From the NCBI RefSeq assembly GCF_012163145.1, contig NZ_JAAVTX010000003.1, forward strand, positions 434,001 to 498,000: a stretch of DNA of 64,000 nucleotides, written 5' to 3'. Both the position numbers and the translations under genes were made by a program. The stretch comes from Falsiroseomonas frigidaquae (GTDB lineage: Bacteria; Pseudomonadota; Alphaproteobacteria; Acetobacterales; Acetobacteraceae). The notes beneath the pieces are model-generated. The model worked only from the letters and a program-made list of their open reading frames with translations. It was not told the DNA's origin and searched no databases. Positions 7,709 through 15,932 of the stretch are shown here, one piece after another; position 1 is the stretch's first letter, and every line of letters starts with the position of its first letter.

Positions 7709-8553
7709 AGCCCGGCATCCCGGCCGGCGCGACGGACTGCCACTGCCACATCTTCGGCCCGGCGGCGCGCTTCCCCTATGCGGAGCCGCGATCCTACACG
7801 CCGGAGGATGAGACGCTGGAGGACTACCTGGCGCTGCTCGACCGGCTGGGGCTGGATCGCGGCGTCATCGTGCAGCCCTCCGCCTATGACCGCGACAATG
7901 CCTGCACGCTGGATGCGCTGAAGCGCGCGCCGGACCGTCTGCGCGGCATCGCCGTGGTGGGCAGCGAGGCGACGGCGGAGACGCTGCGGGCGATGCATCG
8001 CGACGGCATCCGCGGGCTGCGCGCCAATGAATACCGCCGTGACGGCGCCGCTGCCTACCACGGCGGCGTGCGGCTGGCGGAGATCGAGCCGTTGATGCCG
8101 GTGATGGTCGAGCTCGGCTGGCACCTGCAACTCTGGATCGATGCGCGGCACCTGCCCGAGCTGGAACCGCGGCTGGCGAAGCTGCCGGTGCCGATCGTGA
8201 TCGACCATATGGGCCGCATGCATCACAGCCATGGCGTGGCCGATCCCGGCTTCCAGGCGCTGCGGCGTGGCGTGGCGGAGGGGCGCTACCACGCCAAGGT
8301 CTCCGGCACCTACCGCCTCGGCGCGCTGGGGCCGGATTACGCCGAGGCGAAGCCCTTCCATGATGCGCTGGTCGCCGCCAATCCGGATGCGCTGGTCTGG
8401 GGCACGGACTGGCCGCATCCCCGCCCGGATGGCGGCCGCCCGGATGCGGCGCGGCTGCTGCAGGTGTTCCTGGACTGGACGCCGGATGCGGCCCTGCGGC
8501 AGCGCATCCTGGTGGACACGCCGGCGCGGCTCTACGACTTCCCTTCCGGCTGA
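7705..8553 (+). CDS. Amidohydrolase, 2-pyrone-4,6-dicarboxylate lactonase-like
   Basis: This 282-residue cytosolic TIM-barrel hydrolase of the amidohydrolase_2 group opens with TDCHCHIFGP, the HxH metal motif near residues 12-14. It also has LQLWID, IVIDHMGRM and the late VWGTDWPHP signature. This is the pattern of LigI and related lactonases that open cyclic carboxylates. It is translationally coupled to the Bug receptor (ATGA overlap). It ends convergently with the IclR gene, overlapping it by 22 bases. Related hydrolases acting on other lactones or carboxylates have the same motifs, so the substrate is uncertain. Confidence 0.85.
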   Translation: MKPGIPAGATDCHCHIFGPAARFPYAEPRSYTPEDETLEDYLALLDRLGLDRGVIVQPSAYDRDNACTLDALKRAPDRLRGIAVVGSEATAETLRAMHRDGIRGLRANEYRRDGAAAYHGGVRLAEIEPLMPVMVELGWHLQLWIDARHLPELEPRLAKLPVPIVIDHMGRMHHSHGVADPGFQALRRGVAEGRYHAKVSGTYRLGALGPDYAEAKPFHDALVAANPDALVWGTDWPHPRPDGGRPDAARLLQVFLDWTPDAALRQRILVDTPARLYDFPSG

Positions 8554-9317
8554 TCCGGTGCGCGGCGCGCGGCTTCGCGCTGCAGCGCCGCGCAGACATC
8601 CCGCAGCGCGGTAACCAGGCTGTCCCGCCGCCGCGCCACCTCGGCCTCCGTCGTGCCCAGGCCGATGGCCAGGCGCGGATGTTCCGGCAGTGGCGGCAGG
8701 GGCATGGCGAGCACGTTCTGGCCCGGCACCACGGCGCCGCCGCTTTCCACCCAGCCGCAGGCGCGGGCCTGGCGCAGGCTGTCCATCACGGCGGCGATGT
8801 CCACGCGGCGGGCGGGGTCCGCTTCCTCGGCATTGGCACGGCGCAGGATGCGCTGCGCCTCGGCATCCGTCTTCAGCGTCAGCAGCGCCTTGCCCACCGC
8901 GGCGCGGCCGATGGCGCGCGTCATGCCGGCGCGCATCTGCAGGCCGGCGGCCGGGCGGCGCAGGGTCAGGATGTAACGCACCCGCGCGCCGGCCTGCATG
9001 CCGATCAGCACCGTCACGTCGTGGCGCGTGCGCAGCGTCTCCATCCGCCGCAGCAGGCTGCTCTCGCCGATCAGCCGGTCCTGCATCCAGCCACCCAGCA
9101 GCATGACGCGCAGCGTCGGGCGATAGGCGCGACTCGTGGAATCCTGTTCCAGGTAGCCGAGGCGGGCCAGGTCGGCGAGCAGGATGGAGGTGCTGGATTG
9201 CGGATAGCCGAGGTCGCGCGCCACCTCCGCCACCGTCGCCGCGCGGTGGGTGCCGGCGAACAGCTCCAGCACCTCCAGCGTCCGCTGCGCGGATTTCACG
9301 AAGCCTTCGCGTGGCAC
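8532..9317 (-). CDS. IclR-family transcriptional regulator
   Basis: This 261-residue regulator has an N-terminal winged HTH (about 8-70, FVKSAQRTLEVLELFAG and YPQSSTSILLADLARLGYLE). A C-terminal IclR effector domain follows, with RAGMTRAIGRAAVGKALL and CGWVESGGAVVPGQNVLAMPL. The start is GTG at 9315-9317 with GGAGGG upstream. It is divergent from the Bug-MaoC-CaiB-CitE operon, with a 16-base near-palindrome between them, and most likely controls that operon with a pathway intermediate as effector. Convergent overlap with the LigI-like gene is 22 bases. Confidence 0.9.
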   Translation of the reverse strand: MPREGFVKSAQRTLEVLELFAGTHRAATVAEVARDLGYPQSSTSILLADLARLGYLEQDSTSRAYRPTLRVMLLGGWMQDRLIGESSLLRRMETLRTRHDVTVLIGMQAGARVRYILTLRRPAAGLQMRAGMTRAIGRAAVGKALLTLKTDAEAQRILRRANAEEADPARRVDIAAVMDSLRQARACGWVESGGAVVPGQNVLAMPLPPLPEHPRLAIGLGTTEAEVARRRDSLVTALRDVCAALQREAARRAPDQPEGKS

Positions 9318-9333
9318 GGCTTCCCTCCGTCAA

Positions 9334-9349
9334 CATCACATATGCGATG
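9334..9349. promoter_or_regulatory. Probable IclR operator (16-base palindrome)
   Basis: The site CATCACATATGCGATG is symmetric at 14 of 16 positions around CATATG. It lies 16 bases from the IclR start and 56 bases from the Bug gene start at 9406. Autoregulation plus control of the divergent operon by IclR is the usual arrangement. Binding by this IclR is inferred from position only. Confidence 0.55.
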
Positions 9350-9405
9350 CACCACGCAGCGCAGGGCGAGTCTAGACTGCGGCAAAACCGGATGGAGGAA
9401 ATCGG

Positions 9406-10380
9406 ATGCCGAAGCTGCACCGCCGCGCCCTGCTGGGCGCCACCGCTGGCCTGTTGGCCGCGCCCCGCCTGGCACGCGCCGCTTGGCCAGACCGGCCGAT
9501 CCGCATGATGATCCCCTATGGCGGCGGCGGGCAGACCGATGTGGTGGCGCGCATCGTGGCGGATGCCATGTCCCGCAACCTCGGCCAGACGGTGATGCCG
9601 GACAACCGCCCGGGGGCCGCCGGCGTGGTGGCGGCGGAGGCGGTGGTGCGGTCGCCGGCCGATGGCTACACCATCCTCGTCGGCACGCGGAACACCCAGG
9701 CGATCAACGAGGCGCTGCGCCCCAACCTGCCCTTCGCCCATGCGCGGGACCTGGTGACGGTCGGGCTGTATGCCACCACGCCGAACATCCTGCTGGTCCA
9801 TTCCAGCGTGCCGGCGCGCAACCTGGCGGAGTTCATCGCCTATGCGCGGGGCAATCCGGGGAAGCTGAACTACGCCTCCTCCGGCATCGGCGCGACGACG
9901 CATCTGTCGATGGAACTGCTGAGCGAGAAGGCGGGGCTGGAGATGACCCATGTGCCCTACCGGCAGAGCACGCAGGGCATGACGGACCTGCTCGCCGGCC
10001 GCGTGCAGGCCCGGTTGGTGGGGCTGCCGGAGGCGGAGCCGGTGAAGGCGGATCCGGCGATCCGCGCCCTTGGCGTCACCAGCCCGCGGCGTTCGCCGAA
10101 CTGGCCGGAGGTGCCGGCGATCGGCGAGGTGGTGCAGGGGTATGAGGCGCTGAACCTGTTCGGCCTGATGGCGCATTCCGGCACGCCGCCGGAGGTCGTG
10201 CTGCGGCTCAACCGTTCCCTGAACGAGGCGCTGGCCTCGCCGGAACTGCAGGCGGCATTCGCCCGCGTCGGCGCCGACCCGGCCCCGGCCAACACGCCCG
10301 AACAGGCGGAGGATCGCGCCTTGGCGCAGGCCAATCTCTGGGTGCCGATGATCCGCCGCCTGAACCTGTCCGCCCAATGA
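9406..10380 (+). CDS. Bug/TctC-family periplasmic solute receptor
   Basis: This 324-residue receptor has an HRRALLGATAG twin-arginine-like signal and a mature start near AAWPDRPIRMMIPYGGGGQTD. LGQTVMPDNRPGAAG and SPADGYTIL are the expected ligand-loop segments. GGAGG is 8-12 bases ahead of the ATG at 9406. It is the first gene of an operon that continues with a hydratase, CoA-transferase and lyase by 4-base overlaps. It should therefore deliver the acid that those enzymes break down, perhaps itaconate or mesaconate. No membrane partner is present here. Confidence 0.9.
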   Translation: MPKLHRRALLGATAGLLAAPRLARAAWPDRPIRMMIPYGGGGQTDVVARIVADAMSRNLGQTVMPDNRPGAAGVVAAEAVVRSPADGYTILVGTRNTQAINEALRPNLPFAHARDLVTVGLYATTPNILLVHSSVPARNLAEFIAYARGNPGKLNYASSGIGATTHLSMELLSEKAGLEMTHVPYRQSTQGMTDLLAGRVQARLVGLPEAEPVKADPAIRALGVTSPRRSPNWPEVPAIGEVVQGYEALNLFGLMAHSGTPPEVVLRLNRSLNEALASPELQAAFARVGADPAPANTPEQAEDRALAQANLWVPMIRRLNLSAQ

Positions 10381-11246
10381 GTGACGCCGTTACGGCCGCC
10401 ATGCCGGAACTGCGTGGCTGGATCGGCCGGTCCCGCGTGGTGGCGGAGGAGATCACGCTGCCGGCGGTGCGCCGCATCGCCGGCATGCTGGATCTGGACC
10501 CGGACAGCTTCGGCCCGGGCAGCACGCTGCCGCCGCATTGGTTCAGCCTGTTCTTCGCCGATGTCGCGCGGCAGAGCGAGATCGGGCCGGATGGCCACCC
10601 GCGCCGCGGCGCCTTCCTGCCGCCGATCCCCTTGCCCCGCCGCATGGGCGCCGGCCGCCGCACGCGCATCCATGGCGCGCTGCAGGTGGGCGACGCCGCG
10701 ACCAAGACCATCGAGGTGGCGGCGATCGAGCCGAAGCAGGCGCGCACAGGCCAGATCGTCGTGCTGACCATGCGCCAGACCATTTCCGCACGAGGTGTGA
10801 TCCTCGCGGTCGATGAGTTCGATGCGGTGTACCGCGAAGCCGTGCCACCCGGCGCGAAAAGCGCCAGCACGCCGCCCGTGCCGGCGCCGGATGGCGCGGC
10901 CTGGTCTGATGCGATCCTGCTCGATCCCGTGCTGGTTTTTCGCTACTCCGCCGTCACCTGGAACAGCCATCGCATCCACTACGATGCGGATTATGCGCGC
11001 GATGCGGAGGGCTATCCCGCCACGGTGCAGAATGGCGGGCTGACCATGCACCTGATCGTCGATGCCGCGCTGAAGCGCGCGCCGGGACCGCTGCTGGGCT
11101 TCACCGCGCGGCTGCGGCGGCCGCTTTTCGTGGGTCAGACCGTGACGCTGGCCGGCGCGGCGCCGCAGGACGGCAAGATGGCGGCCTGGGCCGCGGCGCC
11201 GGACGGCACGCTGGCGGCCGAGATGGAACTGGAATTCGGCGCATGA
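10377..11246 (+). CDS. MaoC/HTD2-type acyl-CoA hydratase (itaconyl- or mesaconyl-CoA hydratase-like)
   Basis: This 289-residue double hot-dog protein has an N-terminal FAS1-like dehydratase half (about 1-140) with PPHWFSLFFAD and GAFLPPIPLPRRM. A C-terminal half has the motif YSAVTWNSHRIHYDADYAR near residues 186-204. These are hallmarks of mesaconyl-C4-CoA and itaconyl-CoA hydratases. It would add water to an unsaturated C5-dicarboxyl-CoA to give citramalyl-CoA. It overlaps the Bug gene and the CoA-transferase gene by 4 bases each. Operon content supports the C5-dicarboxylate reading, but the exact substrate cannot be told from sequence. Confidence 0.82.
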   Translation: MSDAVTAAMPELRGWIGRSRVVAEEITLPAVRRIAGMLDLDPDSFGPGSTLPPHWFSLFFADVARQSEIGPDGHPRRGAFLPPIPLPRRMGAGRRTRIHGALQVGDAATKTIEVAAIEPKQARTGQIVVLTMRQTISARGVILAVDEFDAVYREAVPPGAKSASTPPVPAPDGAAWSDAILLDPVLVFRYSAVTWNSHRIHYDADYARDAEGYPATVQNGGLTMHLIVDAALKRAPGPLLGFTARLRRPLFVGQTVTLAGAAPQDGKMAAWAAAPDGTLAAEMELEFGA

Positions 11247-12457
11247 GTGGTGGCCCGCTGGAGGGCGTGCGGGTGGTGGACCTCACCTCCGTCGTGGTCG
11301 GCCCGATCTGCTCCCGCACCCTCGCCGATCAGGGGGCGGAGGTCATCAAGGTGGAGGCGCCGGGCGGCGGCGACCTGCTGCGGACCATGGCGCAGGGCAG
11401 CCGCAACCCCGGCATGTCCGGCAAGTTCATCCAGTTCAACCGCAACAAGCGGTCTTTCTGCGTGGATATCAAGCATCCGGAGGGCCAGGCGGCGCTGCTG
11501 GCGCTGATCCGCACCGCGGATGTCTTCGTCAGCAACATCCGCCCCAATGCGCTGGACCGCGCCGGGCTGGGGTGGGAGGCGCTGCGCGCGATCAACCCGC
11601 GCCTGGTGCATTGCTCCATCCTCGCCTTCGGTCGCGGCGGCCCCTATTTCAACCGCCCGGCCTACGACCCGATCATCCAGAGCCTGTCCGGCGTCGCCGG
11701 CACCTTCCACCGCGCCAATGGCGAGCCGCGCTTCGTGCCGATGGTGATGACGGACCACATCACCGGGCTGATCGCCGCGCAATGCATCGGCTTCGCCCTG
11801 TTCCGCCGCGAACGCAGCGGCGTGGGCGAGGCGATCGAGGTGCCGATGTTCGAGAACATGGCCTCCTTCGTCATGAGCGAGCATCTCGGCGCCGGCACCT
11901 TCGACCCGCCGGTGGGGCCGCTGGGCGATGGGCGGCTGCTGAGCCCGGATTACCGGCCGGTGCCGACGCAGGATGGCTACATCACCGTCGGCCCCAACAC
12001 CAACGCCCAGGCCTTCGCCTTCTTCGATGCGATCGGCCGGCCGGAGCTGAAGACCGATCCGCGCTTCCTCTCCGCCGCCGCGCGCACCGCGAATGCCGCC
12101 GAGTACCTGGCGATCCGTGCCGCCGCGATGCGGCAGAAAACCACGGCGGATTGGCTGGTGATCCTCGGCGCGGCGGATGTGCCGGCGGCCGCCTACAACA
12201 GCCTGGACGACCTGCTGGAGGATCCGCACCTCGCCGCCACCGGCTTCTTCGCGCCGGAGGATCACCCGAGCGAGGGCCGCATCCGCCGCACCGCCACGCC
12301 GAACCGCTTCAGCGGCGGCATGCGGCAGGATGCGCTGCCCGCGCCGCGCCTCGGCGAAAGCTCCCGCGCCGTGTTGCGGGAACTCGGCGTGGCGGAAGAT
12401 GCGATCGACCGCATGATCGCCGCCGGCATCGTCACCACCACGGAGGACCAGGCATGA
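11243..12457 (+). CDS. CaiB/BaiF family (class III) CoA-transferase
   Basis: This 404-residue enzyme starts LEGVRVVDLTSVVVGPICSRTLADQGAEVIKVE, the class III CoA-transferase opening. The catalytic Asp lies in VPMVMTDHITGLIAAQ near residue 170. RNKRSFCVDIKHPEGQAAL binds CoA in relatives. It moves CoA from a donor such as succinyl-CoA onto a carboxylic acid. In this operon it would activate the acid that the MaoC hydratase and CitE-type lyase then process. It is coupled by 4-base overlaps on both sides. Donor and acceptor are inferred. Confidence 0.9.
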   Translation: MSGGPLEGVRVVDLTSVVVGPICSRTLADQGAEVIKVEAPGGGDLLRTMAQGSRNPGMSGKFIQFNRNKRSFCVDIKHPEGQAALLALIRTADVFVSNIRPNALDRAGLGWEALRAINPRLVHCSILAFGRGGPYFNRPAYDPIIQSLSGVAGTFHRANGEPRFVPMVMTDHITGLIAAQCIGFALFRRERSGVGEAIEVPMFENMASFVMSEHLGAGTFDPPVGPLGDGRLLSPDYRPVPTQDGYITVGPNTNAQAFAFFDAIGRPELKTDPRFLSAAARTANAAEYLAIRAAAMRQKTTADWLVILGAADVPAAAYNSLDDLLEDPHLAATGFFAPEDHPSEGRIRRTATPNRFSGGMRQDALPAPRLGESSRAVLRELGVAEDAIDRMIAAGIVTTTEDQA

Positions 12458-13314
12458 CCGACCACCCCGCCCGCTGGCGGTCGCTGCTGTTCGTGCCCGT
12501 GCTGGCCGAGCGCTTCGTCGCCAAGGCGCATACGCGGCAGGCCGATGTCATCATCCTCGACCTGGAGGATTCCATCCTGCCCGCGCGCAAGGCGGAGGCC
12601 CGCGCGGCGCTGGCCGCCGCGGCGGCGCAGGTCGGCCAGGCGGGGGCCACCATCTGCGTCCGCATCAACCGCCCACTGGACCTCGCCGTGCCGGATATCG
12701 AGGCCGCGATCGCCGCCGGCGCAACCGCGCTGATGCTGCCCAAGGTGATGGGGCCGGAGCATGTGCGCCTGCTGGCGGAGCTGGCCGCCGCCGCCGAGGT
12801 CCGGCACGGCCGCGCGCCGACGCGCTTCCTGGCCATCGTCGAGACGGCGGAGGCGCTGCCCCGCCTGCCGGACATCGCCCGCGCCGATCCACGCGTGGTG
12901 GCGCTCGGCGTGGGTGGGGAGGATCTGGCGACGGAGATGGAGGCGGTGCCCTCCGCCGACAGCCTGTACCTGCCGGCGATGCTGGCGCTGCTGGCGGCGC
13001 GCGGGGCGGGGATCACGCCGATGGGCTCGCTCGGCGCCTTCGCATCCTTCGACGATCCGGAAGCCTACCGCACCGCGCTTCGGCGGTCCCGCGCGCTGGG
13101 CTTCGGCTGCGCCGCATGCATCCACCCGGCGCAGGTGCCGATCATCAACGAGATCTACGGGCCGAGCCCCGAAGCCGTGGACCGCGCCCGCCGCCTCATC
13201 TCGACCTTCGAGCAGGCCGTGGCGGAAGGCCAGGGCGCGGTGGCCTTCGAAGGGGCGATGATCGACCTGCCGGTGGTGGACCGCGCGAAGCGGCTGCTCG
13301 CCCGGGCGCGCTGA
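12454..13314 (+). CDS. HpcH/HpaI/CitE-family CoA lyase (citramalyl-CoA lyase-like)
   Basis: This 286-residue TIM-barrel lyase starts RSLLFVPVLAERFV. Conserved Arg70 (CVRINR) and the metal ligands Glu130 (AIVETAEAL) and Asp157 (GVGGEDLATEM) are in place. Relatives cleave citramalyl-CoA or malyl-CoA to acetyl-CoA plus pyruvate or glyoxylate. As the last gene after the CoA-transferase (ATGA overlap at 12454-12457) and the hydratase, it completes a three-step C5-dicarboxylate route. It stops 3 bases before the convergent thioredoxin-like gene. Confidence 0.88.
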   Translation: MTDHPARWRSLLFVPVLAERFVAKAHTRQADVIILDLEDSILPARKAEARAALAAAAAQVGQAGATICVRINRPLDLAVPDIEAAIAAGATALMLPKVMGPEHVRLLAELAAAAEVRHGRAPTRFLAIVETAEALPRLPDIARADPRVVALGVGGEDLATEMEAVPSADSLYLPAMLALLAARGAGITPMGSLGAFASFDDPEAYRTALRRSRALGFGCAACIHPAQVPIINEIYGPSPEAVDRARRLISTFEQAVAEGQGAVAFEGAMIDLPVVDRAKRLLARAR

Positions 13315-13317
13315 ACC

Positions 13318-13554
13318 TCAGCCCGCCAGCCAGCGCGCCAGGTCGGCGGGCTTCGGCAGCCCGCCCGCATGCACCACCTTGCCATCCACCACGATGCCGG
13401 GGGTGGCGGCGATGCCATAGCCGGCGATCGCCGCGTAATCCGTGACCTTGGAGACGGTGACCGGCACCCCGGCCTGCGCCGCGGCATCCTGCACCATCTG
13501 CACCGCAGCATCGCAGCGCTTGCAACCCGGGCCCAGCACCTTCACGTCCTTCAT
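13318..13554 (-). CDS. Thioredoxin-like small protein (MTH895 / thioredoxin_3 type)
   Basis: This 78-residue protein has the redox motif GPGCKRC (Cys11, Cys14) and the cis-Pro segment IAATPGIVVDGKVV. It is a minimal thioredoxin fold of the MTH895 type. These small redoxins usually sit beside DUF318/ArsP-like permeases, as here: the permease gene ends 11 bases upstream. A redox role tied to the permease cargo, perhaps an arsenical or other thiol-reactive compound, is inferred. The longer frame reaching 13830 runs through the permease gene and is not used. Confidence 0.88.
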   Translation of the reverse strand: MKDVKVLGPGCKRCDAAVQMVQDAAAQAGVPVTVSKVTDYAAIAGYGIAATPGIVVDGKVVHAGGLPKPADLARWLAG

Positions 13555-13565
13555 GACGAAACCCC

Positions 13566-14618
13566 TCAAGCGAACAGCAGGTTGAACAGGAAGCCCACGG
13601 CCAGGATGCCGGCACCGACCACCGCGACGAAGACCGCGATCAGCTTCGGCGACAGCACCTTGCGCAGGATGATCAGCTCCGGCAGCGACAGCGCGATGAC
13701 GCTCATCATGAAGGCCAGCACGGTGCCGAGCGCCGCGCCCTTGCCCAGCAGCGCCTCCACCACCGGGATGATGCCGGCGGCGTTGGAATACATCGGGATG
13801 CCGACGAGCACGGCGGCCGGCACGGACCACCAGGCGTCCTTGCCCATGATCGAGGCGAGCAATTCCTCCGGCGCATAGCCGTGGATCAGCGCGCCCATGG
13901 CAATGCCGGCGATGATCCAGTGCCAGACGCGGCCGACGATATCGCGCACGGAGTCGAGCCCGGCGCGGATGCGGTCCGGCCAGGTCGGCGCCGCTTCCTC
14001 CAGGCTGGCGGGGCCGGCATGGATCTGCAGCACCCAGGGCTCGAGCCAGGATTCCAGGTGCAGGCGCCCGATCACCCAGCCGGCGGTGATGGCGATGGCG
14101 AGGCCGAAGCCGAGATAGGTCAGCGCCACCTGCCAGCCCAGCAGCGCAAACAGCAGCCCCAGCGCCACCTCATTCACCATCGGCGCGGCGATGAGGAAGG
14201 AGAAGGTGACGCCGAGTGGCACCCCGGCGGAGACGAAGCCGATGAACAGCGGCACGGCAGAGCAGGAGCAGAAGGGCGTCAGCACGCCGAGCCCCGAGGC
14301 CAGGACATTGCCAACACCGACACGCCGCCCCGCCAGCAGCGCCCGCGTGCGCTGCGGCGAGAAGAAGCTGCGCACCACGCCCATGGCGAAGACCACCAGC
14401 AACAGAAGCAGCAGCACCTTCGGGACGTCGTACAGGAAGAAGGCGATGGCCTCGCCCAGCCGGCTGTGCCGGTCCAGCGGCAGCAGGGAGACCAGCCAGT
14501 CCGAGACCGGGATGAGTTGGCTGTACGCCAGCGCCCAGGCCGCAAGCCCGGCGGCGCAGCCCGCCAGCCAGGGCAGCGCCGCATGACGCGCCTGGGGTAT
14601 GCCGCCGGAGACGCTCAT
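13566..14618 (-). CDS. DUF318/ArsP-like permease
   Basis: This 350-residue membrane protein has about eight to ten helices and the motif TPFCSCSAVPLFIG (Cys117, Cys119) in the first conserved half. A matching IPMYSNAAGIIPV segment is in the second half. It belongs to the YraQ/ArsP permease group, some of which export trivalent organoarsenicals. ATG 14618 is preferred; the frame extends to 14732 without conserved sequence. It precedes a thioredoxin-like gene in the same operon. The substrate is unknown; an arsenic link is only a family association. Confidence 0.85.
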   Translation of the reverse strand: MSVSGGIPQARHAALPWLAGCAAGLAAWALAYSQLIPVSDWLVSLLPLDRHSRLGEAIAFFLYDVPKVLLLLLLVVFAMGVVRSFFSPQRTRALLAGRRVGVGNVLASGLGVLTPFCSCSAVPLFIGFVSAGVPLGVTFSFLIAAPMVNEVALGLLFALLGWQVALTYLGFGLAIAITAGWVIGRLHLESWLEPWVLQIHAGPASLEEAAPTWPDRIRAGLDSVRDIVGRVWHWIIAGIAMGALIHGYAPEELLASIMGKDAWWSVPAAVLVGIPMYSNAAGIIPVVEALLGKGAALGTVLAFMMSVIALSLPELIILRKVLSPKLIAVFVAVVGAGILAVGFLFNLLFA

Positions 14619-14774
14619 GCGCCGGTCTGCCTGAGCTTCTGCACCTGTACTGGCGTCCCCTGCGATCCGATGTGACCATGGCAGGAAACGGCCCTGGACA
14701 TCTTGCGGCGCATCAACCCCGGCGCCCCGCATCGCGGGGGGAGTGGGAATGGGAGCAGCCTCTGCCTGTCGCCG

Positions 14775-15080
14775 ATGACCACGATACTGCGGACCATCCC
14801 GCGCCGCGGCCGATCAGCGGCGCCACCGCCCACCGCGCAACTGCGCGACCTGCGGGCGCGGGCGGAACTGCGCGCGATCCGCGCGGCGCCGGAGCGCATC
14901 CTGGCCTGGCTGGTCCTGCGGGCGGAAGGCGCACCGCCGGGCGTCACGCTGGACCGCAGCTGGACCGCGGTCGCGGCCGAGATCGGCCTGACCCGCGAAA
15001 CCCTGTAACGTACCCTGTCCAGGCTGGAGGCGCAGGGCCGGATCAGCCGGGCGGCGGGGCGGGTGACGCTCGGCCGCTGA
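14775..15080 (+). pseudogene. Remnant of a Crp/Fnr-family regulator (HTH domain only, internal stop)
   Basis: The reading frame encodes a Crp/Fnr dimer helix (LRDLRARAELRAIRAAPERILAWL in two pieces) and the start of the HTH (TLDRSWTAVAAEIGLTRETL). A TAA stop follows at 15006-15008. The same frame then resumes with RTLSRLEAQGRISRAAGRV to a final TGA at 15080. In relatives a Tyr usually fills the stop position, so a single TAC-to-TAA change would explain it. The whole cyclic-nucleotide-type sensor domain is missing upstream. Its last 38 bases overlap the end of the fatty acid hydroxylase gene. It is a decayed gene unless the stop is a sequencing error. Confidence 0.72.
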
Positions 15081-15888
15081 AGGATGCGGAGCGCCCCCGC
15101 AGCGGTTGCACCAGCATCCGGTCGAGCCGCAGGTCGCGTGGATCGCGGAACGCCTCCAGCCCGAGGGTCATGCCGGCATGTCCGGCGGCGGGTTGCGCCC
15201 GGTAGGTGCCGAACAGCCGGTCCCAGATCGCCAGGCTGAAGCCGAAATTGCTGTTCGTCTCCTGCGGCACCACGGAATGATGAACGCGGTGCATGTCCGG
15301 CGTCACCAGCACCCGGCGCAGCACGCGGTCCAGCCGTGCGGGCAGGCGCAGATTGGCGTGGTTGAACAGGGAGGTTGCGTTCAGCAGTATCTCGAACAGC
15401 AGCACCGCCACCGCCGGCGCGCCCAGCGCCACCACGGCGGCCAGCTTGATGAGCATGGAGCCGAGGATCTCCAGCGGGTGGAAGCGCAGCCCGGTGGTCA
15501 CGTCGAAATCCAGGTCCGCATGATGCATCCGGTGCAGCCGCCACAGCAGCGGCACGGCGTGGAACAACCGGTGCTGCAGGTAGATGACCAGGTCGAGCAG
15601 CAGGATGGCCAGCACCACCGCCGCCGGGCCGGACAGGCCGAGCCAGGGCAGCAGCCCGGCGCCCCGCGCCTCCGCCGCCAGGGCCACGCCCACCGCCGCG
15701 GTGGGGAACACCAGTCGCAGGACCAGCGTATCCAGCAGCACGATGCCGAGGTTGGAAGGCCAGCGCCGCCAGCGCGGGTGCTGGCGCGGCCGCCTCGGGT
15801 AAAGCGCCTCCGCCACCGCCATCAGGGCGAAGACTCCGGCGAAGGGCAGCAGGCGCAGCAGCGGCTCATGCGACAGGATCGCGTTCAT
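15043..15888 (-). CDS. Sterol desaturase / fatty acid hydroxylase family protein
   Basis: This 281-residue membrane di-iron enzyme has the three His clusters HRLFH (106-110), HRMHH (119-123) and HRVHH (200-204), plus a His in NHANL (177). Hydrophobic helices surround them. Such proteins hydroxylate or desaturate lipids using O2. A much longer frame reaching 17586 runs antisense to other genes and is rejected; ATG 15888 gives the normal family start. It lies 44 bases downstream of the MFS gene on the same strand. The lipid substrate is unknown. Confidence 0.9.
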   Translation of the reverse strand: MNAILSHEPLLRLLPFAGVFALMAVAEALYPRRPRQHPRWRRWPSNLGIVLLDTLVLRLVFPTAAVGVALAAEARGAGLLPWLGLSGPAAVVLAILLLDLVIYLQHRLFHAVPLLWRLHRMHHADLDFDVTTGLRFHPLEILGSMLIKLAAVVALGAPAVAVLLFEILLNATSLFNHANLRLPARLDRVLRRVLVTPDMHRVHHSVVPQETNSNFGFSLAIWDRLFGTYRAQPAAGHAGMTLGLEAFRDPRDLRLDRMLVQPLRGRSASFSGRASPAPPPG

Positions 15889-15932
15889 CGGTCGCCTCCG
15901 CCAGCAAGCATAGCGGAAGGCGGCGCGGCGCG

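Noticed and set aside
7642-10377. 911-codon open frame on the minus strand
   Set aside because: It is antisense to the LigI-like and Bug genes, and its residues are rich in Arg, His and Gln without any domain pattern. Long empty frames are normal in DNA this GC-rich.
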